From Clostridium sp. AN503 (lineage in GTDB: Bacteria > Bacillota > Clostridia > Lachnospirales > Lachnospiraceae): DNA of 64,000 nt. This document shows positions 27,426-35,430 of the stretch, piece by piece (positions within the stretch are counted from its first letter, which is position 1; each line of letters opens with the position of its first letter). The notes beneath the pieces were generated by a model. That model did not search any database and was not told the origin of the DNA. It saw only the letters and a program-made list of their open reading frames with translations. A program made the translations under genes and the position numbers. The DNA lies in NCBI RefSeq assembly GCF_040719375.1, contig NZ_JBFDTP010000002.1:1798001-1862000 (forward strand). Direction: 5' to 3'.

Positions 27426-28331
27426 TTACCCCCTTTTCCCAGCTTTTGAAAAATACCGCTCCTTCCACGTCGGGATCGCGAGGAATACCGCAACCACAGC
27501 CGCGGAAAGCAGCTTTAGAAGATCCGTATCGATGCCCAGCCAGATCACGATCTGAAGCACCAGATAATAGATAATGGAACCAAGGGCAACTCCCAGCAGG
27601 CGGAATCCGAAATTGTGGAAGATCCTGCCGAAGATCGCTTCGCCGATGATCACAGCCGCCAGGCCGATGACGATCGCACCGCGGCCCATGTTGATATCCG
27701 CAAATCCCTGGTACTGCGACAACAGCGCTCCAGAAAGCGCCACCAGGCCGTTGGAGATCATAAGCCCCAGCACCCGGTTGAAATCTGTATTGATGCCCTG
27801 GGCGCGCGCCATCTTGTCATTGCACCCGGTAGCACGCAGGGAACATCCCAGCTCCGTGCCGAAAAACCAGTACAGAAACAATATGAGCAGCACAATACCA
27901 ATGGCAACCACAAAGATTGTATTTTTATAGAAAGGCACGCCGCGGATAAACCGCAGGGAGACCAGCAGGTCAAACTTGTCCACGTTGATCGCCTGGTTCG
28001 CCTTTCCCATTGTTTTCAGATTGATCGAATACAGCCCAAGCTGCGTCAGGATACCAGCAAGGATCGCCGGGATTCCCATAAAGGTATGTAAAACGCCTGT
28101 CACCAGACCAGCCGCCATACCTGCGATCAGAGCGCCCGCCATGGCAACCCACACGCTGTGTCCCGTCAGCATCAGCATGATGCAAACTGCACCGCCGGTT
28201 CCCAGAGAACCATCCACAGTCAGATCTGCAATGTCCAGGATCCGGAAGGTTAAGTAAACCCCGATCGCCATGATCCCCCAGATCAGCCCCTGCGCCACTG
28301 CCCCCGGCAGGGCATTCAACAAACTCATCAT
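27426..28331 (-). CDS. ABC transporter permease (ABC_sub_bind/TrpXYZ type)
   Basis: The 301-residue permease has about eight hydrophobic segments and the branched-chain-permease-like motifs IADLTVDGSLGTGGAV and NGLVALSGALLSQYQGFADINMG. Start ATG 28331 has AAGGAG 8 nt upstream; the longer frame has none. It lies between the ATPase and the binding protein. Related systems import aromatic amino acids (TrpXYZ), but the ligand here is unknown. Confidence 0.9.
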   Translation of the reverse strand: MMSLLNALPGAVAQGLIWGIMAIGVYLTFRILDIADLTVDGSLGTGGAVCIMLMLTGHSVWVAMAGALIAGMAAGLVTGVLHTFMGIPAILAGILTQLGLYSINLKTMGKANQAINVDKFDLLVSLRFIRGVPFYKNTIFVVAIGIVLLILFLYWFFGTELGCSLRATGCNDKMARAQGINTDFNRVLGLMISNGLVALSGALLSQYQGFADINMGRGAIVIGLAAVIIGEAIFGRIFHNFGFRLLGVALGSIIYYLVLQIVIWLGIDTDLLKLLSAAVVAVFLAIPTWKERYFSKAGKRG

Positions 28332-28386
28332 ATCATTTTCTCCTTCAAACCAGTTTCTGCTGATGTTGCCAGCTATTCTGCAAAAA

Positions 28387-28432
28387 GACAGCGGAGGATG
28401 GAGCGTTCCACAGTGCTCCATCCTGCTGCTGT
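28387..28432 (-). terminator. Attenuator-like hairpin between binding protein and permease
   Basis: On the minus strand AGGATGGAGC and GCTCCATCCT (28395-28404, 28415-28424) pair, the stem is extended by CAGC/GCTG and is followed by TCTTTTTG. It likely lets most transcripts end after the binding protein. Confidence 0.7.
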
Positions 28433-28481
28433 TCTTCTTATTCTACACTACTTATTCAGATTGTTCAACGTTTATTTCTGC

Positions 28482-29540
28482 TTATTCCTCGATCGCCACA
28501 TAGCCGTCCGGAACCGTAACGCCCAGAGCGTCGCAGAGGGTCTTGTTGTACTTCTTGGTGAACTGCGGTGCATACTCGATCGGCATCTCGGAGATATTGG
28601 ACTCGCCGGTCAGGATCTTCACAGCCATCTTGCCGGTAGCAACGCCTAAGTCATAGTAGCTGATGGACAGGGTCGCAACGCCGCAGCCCTTGCAGATGCC
28701 CTCCTCACCCGCGATGACCGGAACGCCTGCCGGCTGGCAGATGTTGTTGATGATCTCGGTGTTGGCTGCCGCCGTGTTGTCGGTCGGTACATAGATCACA
28801 TCGTTCTCAGAAGACGCCTTGGTCACGATGGTGGATAAATCGTTGGAATCAGAAAATGCATAGTACTCACAGGTATAACCCAGAGCCTCTAAAGCTGCCT
28901 TCACGGTATCTACCTGATACTGGGAATTGGCCTCTGCGGAACAGTAGAGCAGTCCGACTTTTTTGGCATCCGGGAACAGCTCTTTAAGCATGGCTGCCTG
29001 TTCGTCAAGAGGAGCGAGGTCCGCCGTACCGGAAATATTGCCGCCCACGGTGCCGCTGAAATCATCGATGCCCAGAGCCACGCCGTACTCCGTGACGGAG
29101 GTTCCCAGGATCGGGATATCCTTTGTGCCTGCCTGCGCCGCCTGTAAGGATGCGGTGGCATTGGCCATAATTAAGTCTACATTGTTGGATACAAAGCTGT
29201 TGATGATGGTGGAGCAGGTGTTGGAGTCGCCCTGTGCGTTCTGCTCATCAAATGTCACTGCATCGCCCAGCGCCTCTTTTACCGTATCCTTGAAGCCCTG
29301 AGTCGCCGCGTCCAGCGCATCATGCTGTACCAGCTGGCAGATGCCCACGGTATAGGTCTTGCCGTCAGCCGCTGCGGAACCCGCCTCTGCAGCACCGCCG
29401 GCTGCCTCAGACCCTGCGGCTGTGGTAGCTGCCTCTGTGGCCGCTGCCGTAGTCTCCTTTGCACTGCCGCCGCAGGCTGTCATGGAAAGCACCATCGCGC
29501 CGCTCAGCACGAGTGACATGATCTTCATTGATTTTTTCAT
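28482..29540 (-). CDS. ABC_sub_bind family substrate-binding lipoprotein
   Basis: The 352-residue lipoprotein has its lipobox Cys in LSMTACGGS, an Ala/Thr/Glu linker to about residue 60, and a two-lobed binding domain (YTVGICQLVQHDALD, then VGLLYCSAEANSQYQ). This is the PF04392-type family, whose characterised members bind tryptophan or tyrosine. Ligand unknown here. Promoter TTGACG-17-TATGAT lies upstream. First gene of the binding protein-permease-ATPase set. Confidence 0.92.
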   Translation of the reverse strand: MKKSMKIMSLVLSGAMVLSMTACGGSAKETTAAATEAATTAAGSEAAGGAAEAGSAAADGKTYTVGICQLVQHDALDAATQGFKDTVKEALGDAVTFDEQNAQGDSNTCSTIINSFVSNNVDLIMANATASLQAAQAGTKDIPILGTSVTEYGVALGIDDFSGTVGGNISGTADLAPLDEQAAMLKELFPDAKKVGLLYCSAEANSQYQVDTVKAALEALGYTCEYYAFSDSNDLSTIVTKASSENDVIYVPTDNTAAANTEIINNICQPAGVPVIAGEEGICKGCGVATLSISYYDLGVATGKMAVKILTGESNISEMPIEYAPQFTKKYNKTLCDALGVTVPDGYVAIEE

Positions 29541-29594
29541 AATATTCTCCCTCTTTCTGACAATTTATTTCATGGAAAACCATGAACTTTTCCT

Positions 29595-29623
29595 ATCATA
29601 CTACAAAAATTCCCCGCCGTCAA
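29595..29623 (-). promoter_or_regulatory. Promoter of the ABC_sub_bind operon
   Basis: TTGACG (29618-29623), 17 nt, TATGAT (29595-29600) on the minus strand, about 55 nt before the binding-protein start. Confidence 0.65.
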
Positions 29624-29704
29624 TTTTATTGCGTTAATTTTGTGGGAATTTAAAGCAATAAAGTAATAAGGGCGGCTTTATATAAGTCATAACCTATTAA
29701 GTAT

Positions 29705-29733
29705 TTGCTATTTTAGGAATATCGCACTATAAT
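29705..29733 (+). promoter_or_regulatory. Promoter of citX-citG-psiE
   Basis: TTGCTA (29705-29710), 17 nt, TATAAT (29728-29733). Transcription would start near 29740 and give a leader of about 160 nt before citX. Confidence 0.65.
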
Positions 29734-29759
29734 AAATCTCGTAAAGCACTTACCTGTAT

Positions 29760-29884
29760 TCTAAATTCACAATAAAACTTCACATGTTACCGGGTGGGAT
29801 ACCTAAATCCGATTTACTGCCAACTGATCGTGATAATCAACCTTTCCCACTCATAAGATGATAGAAGTTTTATTGGAATTTAGA
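29760..29884 (+). promoter_or_regulatory. Folded leader before citX, candidate regulatory RNA
   Basis: TCTAAATTC (29760-29768) pairs with GAATTTAGA (29876-29884) and AATAAAACTTC (29771-29781) with GAAGTTTTATT (29864-29874), giving a 20-bp closing stem with one small internal loop. Inside, GGGTGGGA (29792-29799) pairs with TCCCACTC (29845-29852). Two small hairpins follow (TAAA/TTTA at 29804-29816; TGAT/ATCA at 29825-29839). The 3' strand of the closing stem ends next to the AGGAG before citX. This is a multi-stem architecture like a riboswitch; ligand and function are unknown. The segment TGATCGTGATAAT recalls part of the TPP riboswitch but CTGAGA is missing. Confidence 0.5.
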
Positions 29885-29901
29885 GGAGCGGAGGGACTGC
29901 C

Positions 29902-30420
29902 ATGAATGATGTTAGCCTGTTAGAAATGATGAACGCCAGAGAAATGCGCTGCCACTTACAGCAGCAGCTTCTTCACTTATATAGAGAACCACTGATCTGC
30001 CTCACCTTAAATATCCCCGGTCCCATCAAGGTACTGCCCGGGATTCCCGCAGCTTTTGAAAACGCCTGCGGACAGATCGAGGCGCTTTTAAAGGAACGGC
30101 TGGTTTTAGTCAACCATCTGGAGACCATAAAAGAAAAAACCGGATATGAAGCATTTTACAGTGTTGACGCTTCCCCGGAATTTGTCAAGGAACTGATGAT
30201 ATCCTTAGAGGATCAGGACCGTCTGGGACGCCTTTTGGATATCGACGTCCTGCGTGTGGACGGGTCAAAGGTCTCACGGGAGGAGCTGGGGTATCCGGCC
30301 CGCCGCTGCCTGCTCTGCGACGAGCCTGCACATGCCTGCAGCCGCAGCCGCAGACACAGCATTGAAGAGCTGGTCCAGGAGATCAGCCGTATCCTGAACG
30401 AATACGCACCGGAGAGCTGA
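29902..30420 (+). CDS. citX: Apo-citrate lyase phosphoribosyl-dephospho-CoA transferase (holo-ACP synthase)
   Basis: CitX moves the prosthetic group onto CitD. The 172-residue product has the family hallmarks GRLLDIDVLR and the cysteine/arginine-rich RRCLLCDEPAHACSRSRRH. GAGGAG precedes the ATG. It is first in citX-citG-psiE, 13 kb from the lyase subunits. The citG neighbour and citD elsewhere in the window support the call. Confidence 0.93.
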   Translation: MNDVSLLEMMNAREMRCHLQQQLLHLYREPLICLTLNIPGPIKVLPGIPAAFENACGQIEALLKERLVLVNHLETIKEKTGYEAFYSVDASPEFVKELMISLEDQDRLGRLLDIDVLRVDGSKVSREELGYPARRCLLCDEPAHACSRSRRHSIEELVQEISRILNEYAPES

Positions 30421-30455
30421 CCGGCCCGCCGAGATAACCGAGAGGAAGTGATCCT

Positions 30456-31358
30456 TTGAACACCGATTCAGCCTGCTCCCATTTTTTAGAGCTCTGCGAA
30501 TATGCCCTGATGGCGGAGGTCTCCGCCACCCCGAAGCCGGGACTTGTGGACTTACACGACAGCGGCGCTCATAAGGATATGTGTTTTGACACCTTCCGCA
30601 CCAGCTCCGCCGCCATTGCCCCGCATATCGCGCAGATGTTCCGCCTCGGCGCTGAGTGGCCCGACAAAAGCGGCGCCGGGCTTTTTGCCGCCATCCGCCC
30701 CATAGGGATCACGGCTGAAAAAGCAATGTTTGAAGCCACCGGCGGAGTCAATACCCATAAGGGAATGATATTTTCCATGGGACTAATCGGTGCGGCAGCC
30801 GGCCTCTTCTACCAGATCCATGAGAACTTCTGCCCGGAGGATATCTTAAGCCTCGCGGGAGCGCTCTGTGCCGATACCCTTGAACAGGATTTTGAGCGGA
30901 TCGACCCGTCTTCTCCCCGGACCCACGGGGAAGTCCTCTATGTGCGCTACGGCATAAAGGGAATCCGCGGGGAGGCCCAGAAGGGCTTTCCCTCTATCCG
31001 GGATATCTCCCTCCCGGCCATCCGATTTCGTAAGAAGACCTGTACAGACGACAATCAGGTTTATCTTAATACATTACTTGCTCTGATGTCCCAGGTGGAC
31101 GATACCAACGTGCTGATCCGAACCAACCACGCCCTCTTAAACTATGAGAAGGCGGAGGCGTCCCGTATTCTCTCACTGGGCGGAGCGTCCACCCAGGCCG
31201 GCCTGGATGCGCTGCGCCAGCTCAATGAGGACTTTATCCGGCTGAACATCAGTCCGGGCGGATGTGCGGACCTGCTTGCGGTCACGATCCTGTTGTGGCA
31301 ATTGGAGCAGCTTCAGGGAGGGTATCATGAAACAGAAGTTCGAGGAACGCGCGGGTAA
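30456..31358 (+). CDS. citG: Triphosphoribosyl-dephospho-CoA synthase
   Basis: CitG makes the CitD prosthetic-group precursor from ATP and dephospho-CoA. The 300-residue product shows ATPKPGLVDLHDSGAHKDM, GVNTHKGMIFS and the C-terminal SPGGCADLLAVT, all typical. The start is TTG at 30456, with AGAGGA 9 nt upstream. The C terminus runs about 20 residues past the usual end and overlaps the next gene by 32 nt. Confidence 0.93.
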   Translation: MNTDSACSHFLELCEYALMAEVSATPKPGLVDLHDSGAHKDMCFDTFRTSSAAIAPHIAQMFRLGAEWPDKSGAGLFAAIRPIGITAEKAMFEATGGVNTHKGMIFSMGLIGAAAGLFYQIHENFCPEDILSLAGALCADTLEQDFERIDPSSPRTHGEVLYVRYGIKGIRGEAQKGFPSIRDISLPAIRFRKKTCTDDNQVYLNTLLALMSQVDDTNVLIRTNHALLNYEKAEASRILSLGGASTQAGLDALRQLNEDFIRLNISPGGCADLLAVTILLWQLEQLQGGYHETEVRGTRG

Positions 31359-31716
31359 GGCACAGCTTTTTGTATTTCACATGGCACAGCTTTTTGAGAT
31401 CATCATCGCGCTGGTGGTCATTGTGGCGCTGGTCATCACGCTTTTCAAGATTCCAAACCACTTACGGCAGCTGGTCTATGAGGAAGGGTTTACCTTGTTT
31501 TTGAAAAACATATTCAGTATCGTGATCGGAATCGAGCTTTTAAAAATGCTCTGCCGCCACGACCTGGATTCGGTGGTGGAGGTGCTTCTCTTTGCCGTGG
31601 CAAGGGAAATGGTCATCTACCATATGCCGATCTATCAGACGCTGATTGGCGTGGTTGCCATTGCGGTATTATTTATGATCCGTAAATTCCTGTTCGTGTC
31701 CGCACTGGACAAGTAA
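31327..31716 (+). CDS. PsiE-family inner membrane protein
   Basis: The 129-residue protein has four hydrophobic segments and the motif GIELLKMLCRHDLDSVVEVLLFAVAR-like core of the phosphate-starvation-inducible E family. ATG 31327 has GGAGGG 4 nt upstream, inside the citG coding end; an upstream frame from 31264 lies wholly in citG. Function of the family is unknown; a link with citrate lyase is only by position. Confidence 0.75.
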   Translation: MKQKFEERAGKAQLFVFHMAQLFEIIIALVVIVALVITLFKIPNHLRQLVYEEGFTLFLKNIFSIVIGIELLKMLCRHDLDSVVEVLLFAVAREMVIYHMPIYQTLIGVVAIAVLFMIRKFLFVSALDK

Positions 31717-31743
31717 CCCGCCATGTTCCCATATCCGAAAAAA

Positions 31744-31784
31744 GAAACCGGAGGCTCCTTCCCCTACAGGCCTCCGGTTCTTTG
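31744..31784. terminator. Two-way terminator between psiE and the dipeptidase
   Basis: GAAACCGGAGGC and GCCTCCGGTTC pair (31744-31755, 31770-31780), with TTTG after the stem on the plus strand and TTTC on the minus strand. The genes converge here. Confidence 0.75.
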
Positions 31785-31786
31785 TG

Positions 31787-32794
31787 TCATAACAGTTCTT
31801 TGTAAAGCCTCAGCACATTTCCACTGAATACAGCCTCGATCTCTCCGTCGGTGAATCCTTCCGACGCCATCGCATCTGCCAGCATCTGCATCCCCGAACA
31901 ATCCTTAAGCTCCACCTTGCTTCCGATCCCGTCAAAATCCGTCCCAAGACCGATGCAGCCGATCCCGCCGATCTGCTTCATATGCTTCATGTGGGCCACC
32001 ATATCACGGCAGTAGCTGTGGTCCGGCTCCACTCCATTTTCCTCATTTTGCAGGAAGGAGGCGCAGAAATTGATCCCCGTCACGCCGCCGCGCTCCGCCA
32101 GCGCCCGGATCATCTCATCCGTTAAGTTCCGGGGATGGCCCGCCAGGGCTCGGGCGTTGGAATGGCTTGCAACAAACGGTTTCTTCGTGTACTTGAACAC
32201 GTCCCAGATCCCTGCGTCGTTTAAATGGGACACGTCGATGATCATACCGATGCGCTCCATCTCCCGGACAAACTCAATGCCCTTCTCCGTCAGGCCGTTT
32301 TCCGTATCCGGCACGCATTTGGGCGGGCGCTCCGCCCCCTCTTTGTCCACGTATTCCATCTTGTTGGGGAACGCCAGCTCATTCTGAAAGTTCCAGGTCA
32401 GGGTCATCATCCTGGCGCCCAGCCGGTAAAAATCGCGGAGATAAGCGATCTCACCCTGGCAGACGCCGCCTTCCTCCAATGTCAGCATAGCAGACATCCG
32501 GCCGGCCTTTCGATTCTCCTCTATATCCTCCCAGCATTTTACAATACCGATCAAGTCCTGGTGGGCTTCCATCTCCGTATAGAAAGTATCCACCAGCTTC
32601 ATGGTGTACTCAAACGGCTTCGGCTCCCTCCCCAGATGGGTGAAAAGGGCGAAATTCTGAAGCAGGTAATCTCCCTTTGCCATCCGTTTCAAATCAATAT
32701 GTAAGCTGTTCTCCAGGATCGAGGCATTTCCCCCGTCCCGGTGATCGTAATACAGTTCCGCAATGGTGTCGCAATGCATATCTACTACCTTCAT
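31787..32794 (-). CDS. Membrane dipeptidase-type (M19) peptidase
   Basis: The 335-residue protein is a family M19 zinc dipeptidase, cleaving dipeptides including D-residue ones. Metal-site motifs are DMHCDT (about residue 4), the bridging Glu in TLEEGG, VSHLND and SHSNARAL. It has no signal peptide, so it is cytosolic like most Firmicute members. AGGAG precedes the start. Monocistronic. Confidence 0.93.
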   Translation of the reverse strand: MKVVDMHCDTIAELYYDHRDGGNASILENSLHIDLKRMAKGDYLLQNFALFTHLGREPKPFEYTMKLVDTFYTEMEAHQDLIGIVKCWEDIEENRKAGRMSAMLTLEEGGVCQGEIAYLRDFYRLGARMMTLTWNFQNELAFPNKMEYVDKEGAERPPKCVPDTENGLTEKGIEFVREMERIGMIIDVSHLNDAGIWDVFKYTKKPFVASHSNARALAGHPRNLTDEMIRALAERGGVTGINFCASFLQNEENGVEPDHSYCRDMVAHMKHMKQIGGIGCIGLGTDFDGIGSKVELKDCSGMQMLADAMASEGFTDGEIEAVFSGNVLRLYKELL

Positions 32795-32876
32795 GTTTTA
32801 AACTCCTGTTCTCCTTGTAGGTATCATATAATATGCTGATTTTACCACTATATGAGGAATTAATCAATTAGAGGGG

Positions 32877-33034
32877 GCCTGAGTTGGCGAATTTTGGGGC
32901 GGCGGTGGGGAGCGGGTATTTGTTCCGGTTTCGGACATAAGAATCTGTAAGCATGCGGGATTTTCTTAAAAGCCTGTCAGGCGGAGGGGCAACTCCCCGC
33001 CCCCACCGCCGCCGCAAAATTCGCCAACTCAGGC
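32877..33034. repeat. Long GC-rich inverted repeat after merR
   Basis: The 34-nt arms at 32877-32910 and 33001-33034 match in reverse with one mismatch (GCCTGAGTTGGCGAATTTTG then GGCGGCGGTGGGG). Between them are a second hairpin (GGCGG...CCGCC near 32980-33005) and GCCTGTCAGGC. It begins 12 nt after the merR stop on the minus strand. The size and long arms exceed a normal terminator. Outside it, the 32795-33045 gap contains only the likely dipeptidase promoter. Confidence 0.7.
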
Positions 33035-33045
33035 TTCTCGACAGG

Positions 33046-33870
33046 CTACGATTCCTCCAGCTTTACTAAAGTCCGCACGGTGTATTTGTCGTAACCGGCT
33101 ACGGTCAACTCATCTGTTATAAATTCTTCGTACCATTTGCCACAGGTGCGAAGGCCATGGTTCGCTGCAAAACCGGTTATGAGTTGGTAGGGCTTTTCCA
33201 TGGATGCTTCGTAGCCTCGATAATATACTTCGATATAGTTTCCTTCCGGGTACCGCTCTGGTTTGAGCGCCGGAATCCGCTTGTCAACCTGGGTATAGAT
33301 CTGCCTGTATCGGTCGTATATCCCTTTCTCCAGATCCTCCTGGTAGCAGACAGAACCGACGGAGCTGATGTTCACATGGCCCTGTTCCCACATGCGCACA
33401 TGGCGGATGATCTCCTCCGCCATCTTCCGGTCGCTGTTATCTGTCACATCGGAGGCCAGAAGCCATCCTTCCGGTCTTGGAATCACCTTCGGGCTGTCTA
33501 AAATGGCTGACTGCGCCTGCACTACATTGATCCGCTCACGGCTGATAAATTTCTTCATGTGCTTCAGCCGCTCGATCTCCCGGTCGATCTGCGCCTCCTT
33601 GTCCTCCATCATGGACAGAAAGCGCTCCGGCGAACGGTTCTGCATATATTCCTTAATCTCCCCCAACGGCATCCCCAGCTTCTGCAGCATCCGGATCACC
33701 GTAAAGGTATCAATCTGCCAGACATAATAATAACGATATCCGTTTTCCTCCGTGACCGCCGGAGAAAAAAGACCGATCTCATCATAGTGGAACAATGTAT
33801 GCTTCTTCACTCCCAGAATATTTGCAAACTCTCCCGTAGTAAAATAAAGCTCCGAATGTTTTTCCATCAT
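33046..33870 (-). CDS. MerR-family multidrug-responsive regulator (BmrR-like)
   Basis: The 274-residue protein has the N-terminal MerR helix-turn-helix (FTTGEFANILGVKKHTLFHYDEIGL), a coiled-coil linker (about 80-125) and a C-terminal GyrI-like ligand-binding domain (about 135-270). MerR proteins with this layout sense cationic drugs and unwind promoters with overlong spacers. It is divergent from a MATE pump whose promoter has a 19-bp spacer, which strongly suggests direct control. AGGAG precedes the start. Confidence 0.9.
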   Translation of the reverse strand: MMEKHSELYFTTGEFANILGVKKHTLFHYDEIGLFSPAVTEENGYRYYYVWQIDTFTVIRMLQKLGMPLGEIKEYMQNRSPERFLSMMEDKEAQIDREIERLKHMKKFISRERINVVQAQSAILDSPKVIPRPEGWLLASDVTDNSDRKMAEEIIRHVRMWEQGHVNISSVGSVCYQEDLEKGIYDRYRQIYTQVDKRIPALKPERYPEGNYIEVYYRGYEASMEKPYQLITGFAANHGLRTCGKWYEEFITDELTVAGYDKYTVRTLVKLEES

Positions 33871-33897
33871 TGACTCCTTGTTTTTTCTTCTCTATCC

Positions 33898-33988
33898 TTT
33901 TGGCGCACGCGAAGTTCCGCGTTTTAGCACGGCGGCTGTCCCCGGACCGCCGCCGTGCTAAAATGCGGAACCCCCTCCCTCGCCAAAA
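33898..33988. repeat. Long palindrome in the merR-MATE gap
   Basis: Arms 33914-33936 and 33949-33971 pair over 23 bp with one G-T mismatch and a 12-nt loop (GTTCCGC...GCACGGCGGC). An outer TTTTGGCG/CGCCAAAA pair (33898-33905, 33981-33988) closes it. It sits just upstream of the MATE promoter. A terminator or a small mobile element are both possible; nothing shows which. Confidence 0.6.
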
Positions 33989-33993
33989 AAAGC

Positions 33994-34024
33994 TTGACTA
34001 TCGGGTTACCCTATCCTTTATGAT
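33994..34024 (+). promoter_or_regulatory. MerR-type promoter of the MATE gene
   Basis: TTGACT (33994-33999) and TATGAT (34019-34024) are 19 nt apart. The spacer holds a dyad, ATCGGGTTACCCTAT. A 19-bp spacer with a central dyad is the hallmark of MerR-activated promoters. Confidence 0.75.
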
Positions 34025-34064
34025 AATACTTGCGCTTAAAAAAAGCAAGAAAGAGGTGTAAAAC

Positions 34065-35393
34065 ATGAATCAATCTTTATCGAAAAATTTTACCTTTGGT
34101 TCTCTGCTCCTGTTTGCGCTGCCAACCACGATCATGATGATCATCATGTCTTTATATACGATTGTAGACGGGATCTTTATCTCCCGCTTTGTCAGCACCA
34201 ACGCGCTGTCATCCTTAAATATCGTATATCCGCTGATCAATGTGGCCATGGGCATCGGTATCATGCTGTCCACCGGAAGCAATGCGATCGTGGCGCGCAA
34301 GATGGGGCAGGGAGACCAGGATGGGGCCAGAAAAACCTTTACCGCTATCGTCGTGCTGAACCTGATGTTAGGTGCGGCTGTGGGGCTGTCAGGGGCTCTT
34401 TTTGCCGTCCCGCTCTCCCGGATCATGGGAGCCAGCGACTTGCTCCTGGCGGACTGCGTCTCCTACCTGCGCTGGCAGATGGCCTTTGTTCCTGCACTGA
34501 TGCTCCAGGTCCTGTTCCAGATGTTCTTTGTCACGGAGGGCCGCCCCGGCATCGGCCTGTTTTTGACCCTGCTCTCCGGAATATGCAACGTGGTGCTGGA
34601 CTATGTGCTGATCGTACCGCTGCAGCTTGGTATTGCCGGAGCTGCCATGGCAACCGTCGCCGGCTACATGGTCACAGCCGTCGTGGGACTGATCTATTTT
34701 GCGGTATCCAGACGTTCCCTGTGGCTGGTTCCGTTTCGTTTCCATGCAAAGGAAATACTGGAAACCTGTGTAAACGGCTCCTCTGAGATGGTGTCAAACC
34801 TGGCCTCCGGCATCATTACCTTTTTGTTCAATCTGCTGATGATGTACTATGCCGGAGAGGACGGAGTTGCCGCCATCACGATCATCCAGTATTCCCAGTT
34901 CCTGCTCAATGCGCTGTATATGGGATTTTCCCAGGGGATCTCTCCGGTCATCGGCTTCAATTACGGCAGCCAGAACCACAGGCAGCTGAAACAGGTATTC
35001 CGCACGGCCCTGATCTTTATCGCGGCAACCTCCGTAGCCGTGTTCGTATTCGCGGAGCTGGCTGGGGCTGTCATCGTCGGGATCTTTGCCCAGACGGGAA
35101 CCGCGGTATATGAGATGGCCCGCCATGGCTTTACCATCTTTGCCGTGAGCTTTTTATTCTCGGGGCTGAACCTGTTTTCGTCTGCGCTCTTTACGGCGCT
35201 GTCCAACGGACGGATCTCTGCCATTATTTCTTTCATACGGACCTTTGTACTGATCGTGGCGTCCCTGGCGGTACTGCCTCTGATCCTTGGCCTGGATGGA
35301 ATCTGGCTGGCGATCCCCATCGCCGAAGCAGGCGCTACGGTGATGTGCATCGGATACCTTAAGAAAAACCGTAACGTTTATCATTACGCTTAA
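34065..35393 (+). CDS. MATE-family multidrug efflux transporter
   Basis: The 442-residue protein has 12 hydrophobic segments in two six-helix halves; the N half has LPTTIMMIIMSLYTIVDGIF and the C half QGISPVIGFNYG, a MATE signature. It exports drugs with Na+ or H+. GAGGTG precedes the start. Its MerR-type promoter and divergent regulator point to drug-induced efflux. Confidence 0.93.
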   Translation: MNQSLSKNFTFGSLLLFALPTTIMMIIMSLYTIVDGIFISRFVSTNALSSLNIVYPLINVAMGIGIMLSTGSNAIVARKMGQGDQDGARKTFTAIVVLNLMLGAAVGLSGALFAVPLSRIMGASDLLLADCVSYLRWQMAFVPALMLQVLFQMFFVTEGRPGIGLFLTLLSGICNVVLDYVLIVPLQLGIAGAAMATVAGYMVTAVVGLIYFAVSRRSLWLVPFRFHAKEILETCVNGSSEMVSNLASGIITFLFNLLMMYYAGEDGVAAITIIQYSQFLLNALYMGFSQGISPVIGFNYGSQNHRQLKQVFRTALIFIAATSVAVFVFAELAGAVIVGIFAQTGTAVYEMARHGFTIFAVSFLFSGLNLFSSALFTALSNGRISAIISFIRTFVLIVASLAVLPLILGLDGIWLAIPIAEAGATVMCIGYLKKNRNVYHYA

Positions 35394-35430
35394 AATGCCA
35401 TCAAAAAAGAGGTCTCCCGGCGCTTTCTTG

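Noticed and set aside
29781..29860. TPP riboswitch before citX
   Set aside because: TGATC..GATAAT resembles part of the TPP aptamer, but the CTGAGA element and the matching helices are not present, and the genes are not thiamine genes.
30456..30460. citG start at a later ATG
   Set aside because: The TTG at 30456 has a good ribosome binding site 9 nt upstream, and the family N terminus would be cut by a later start.
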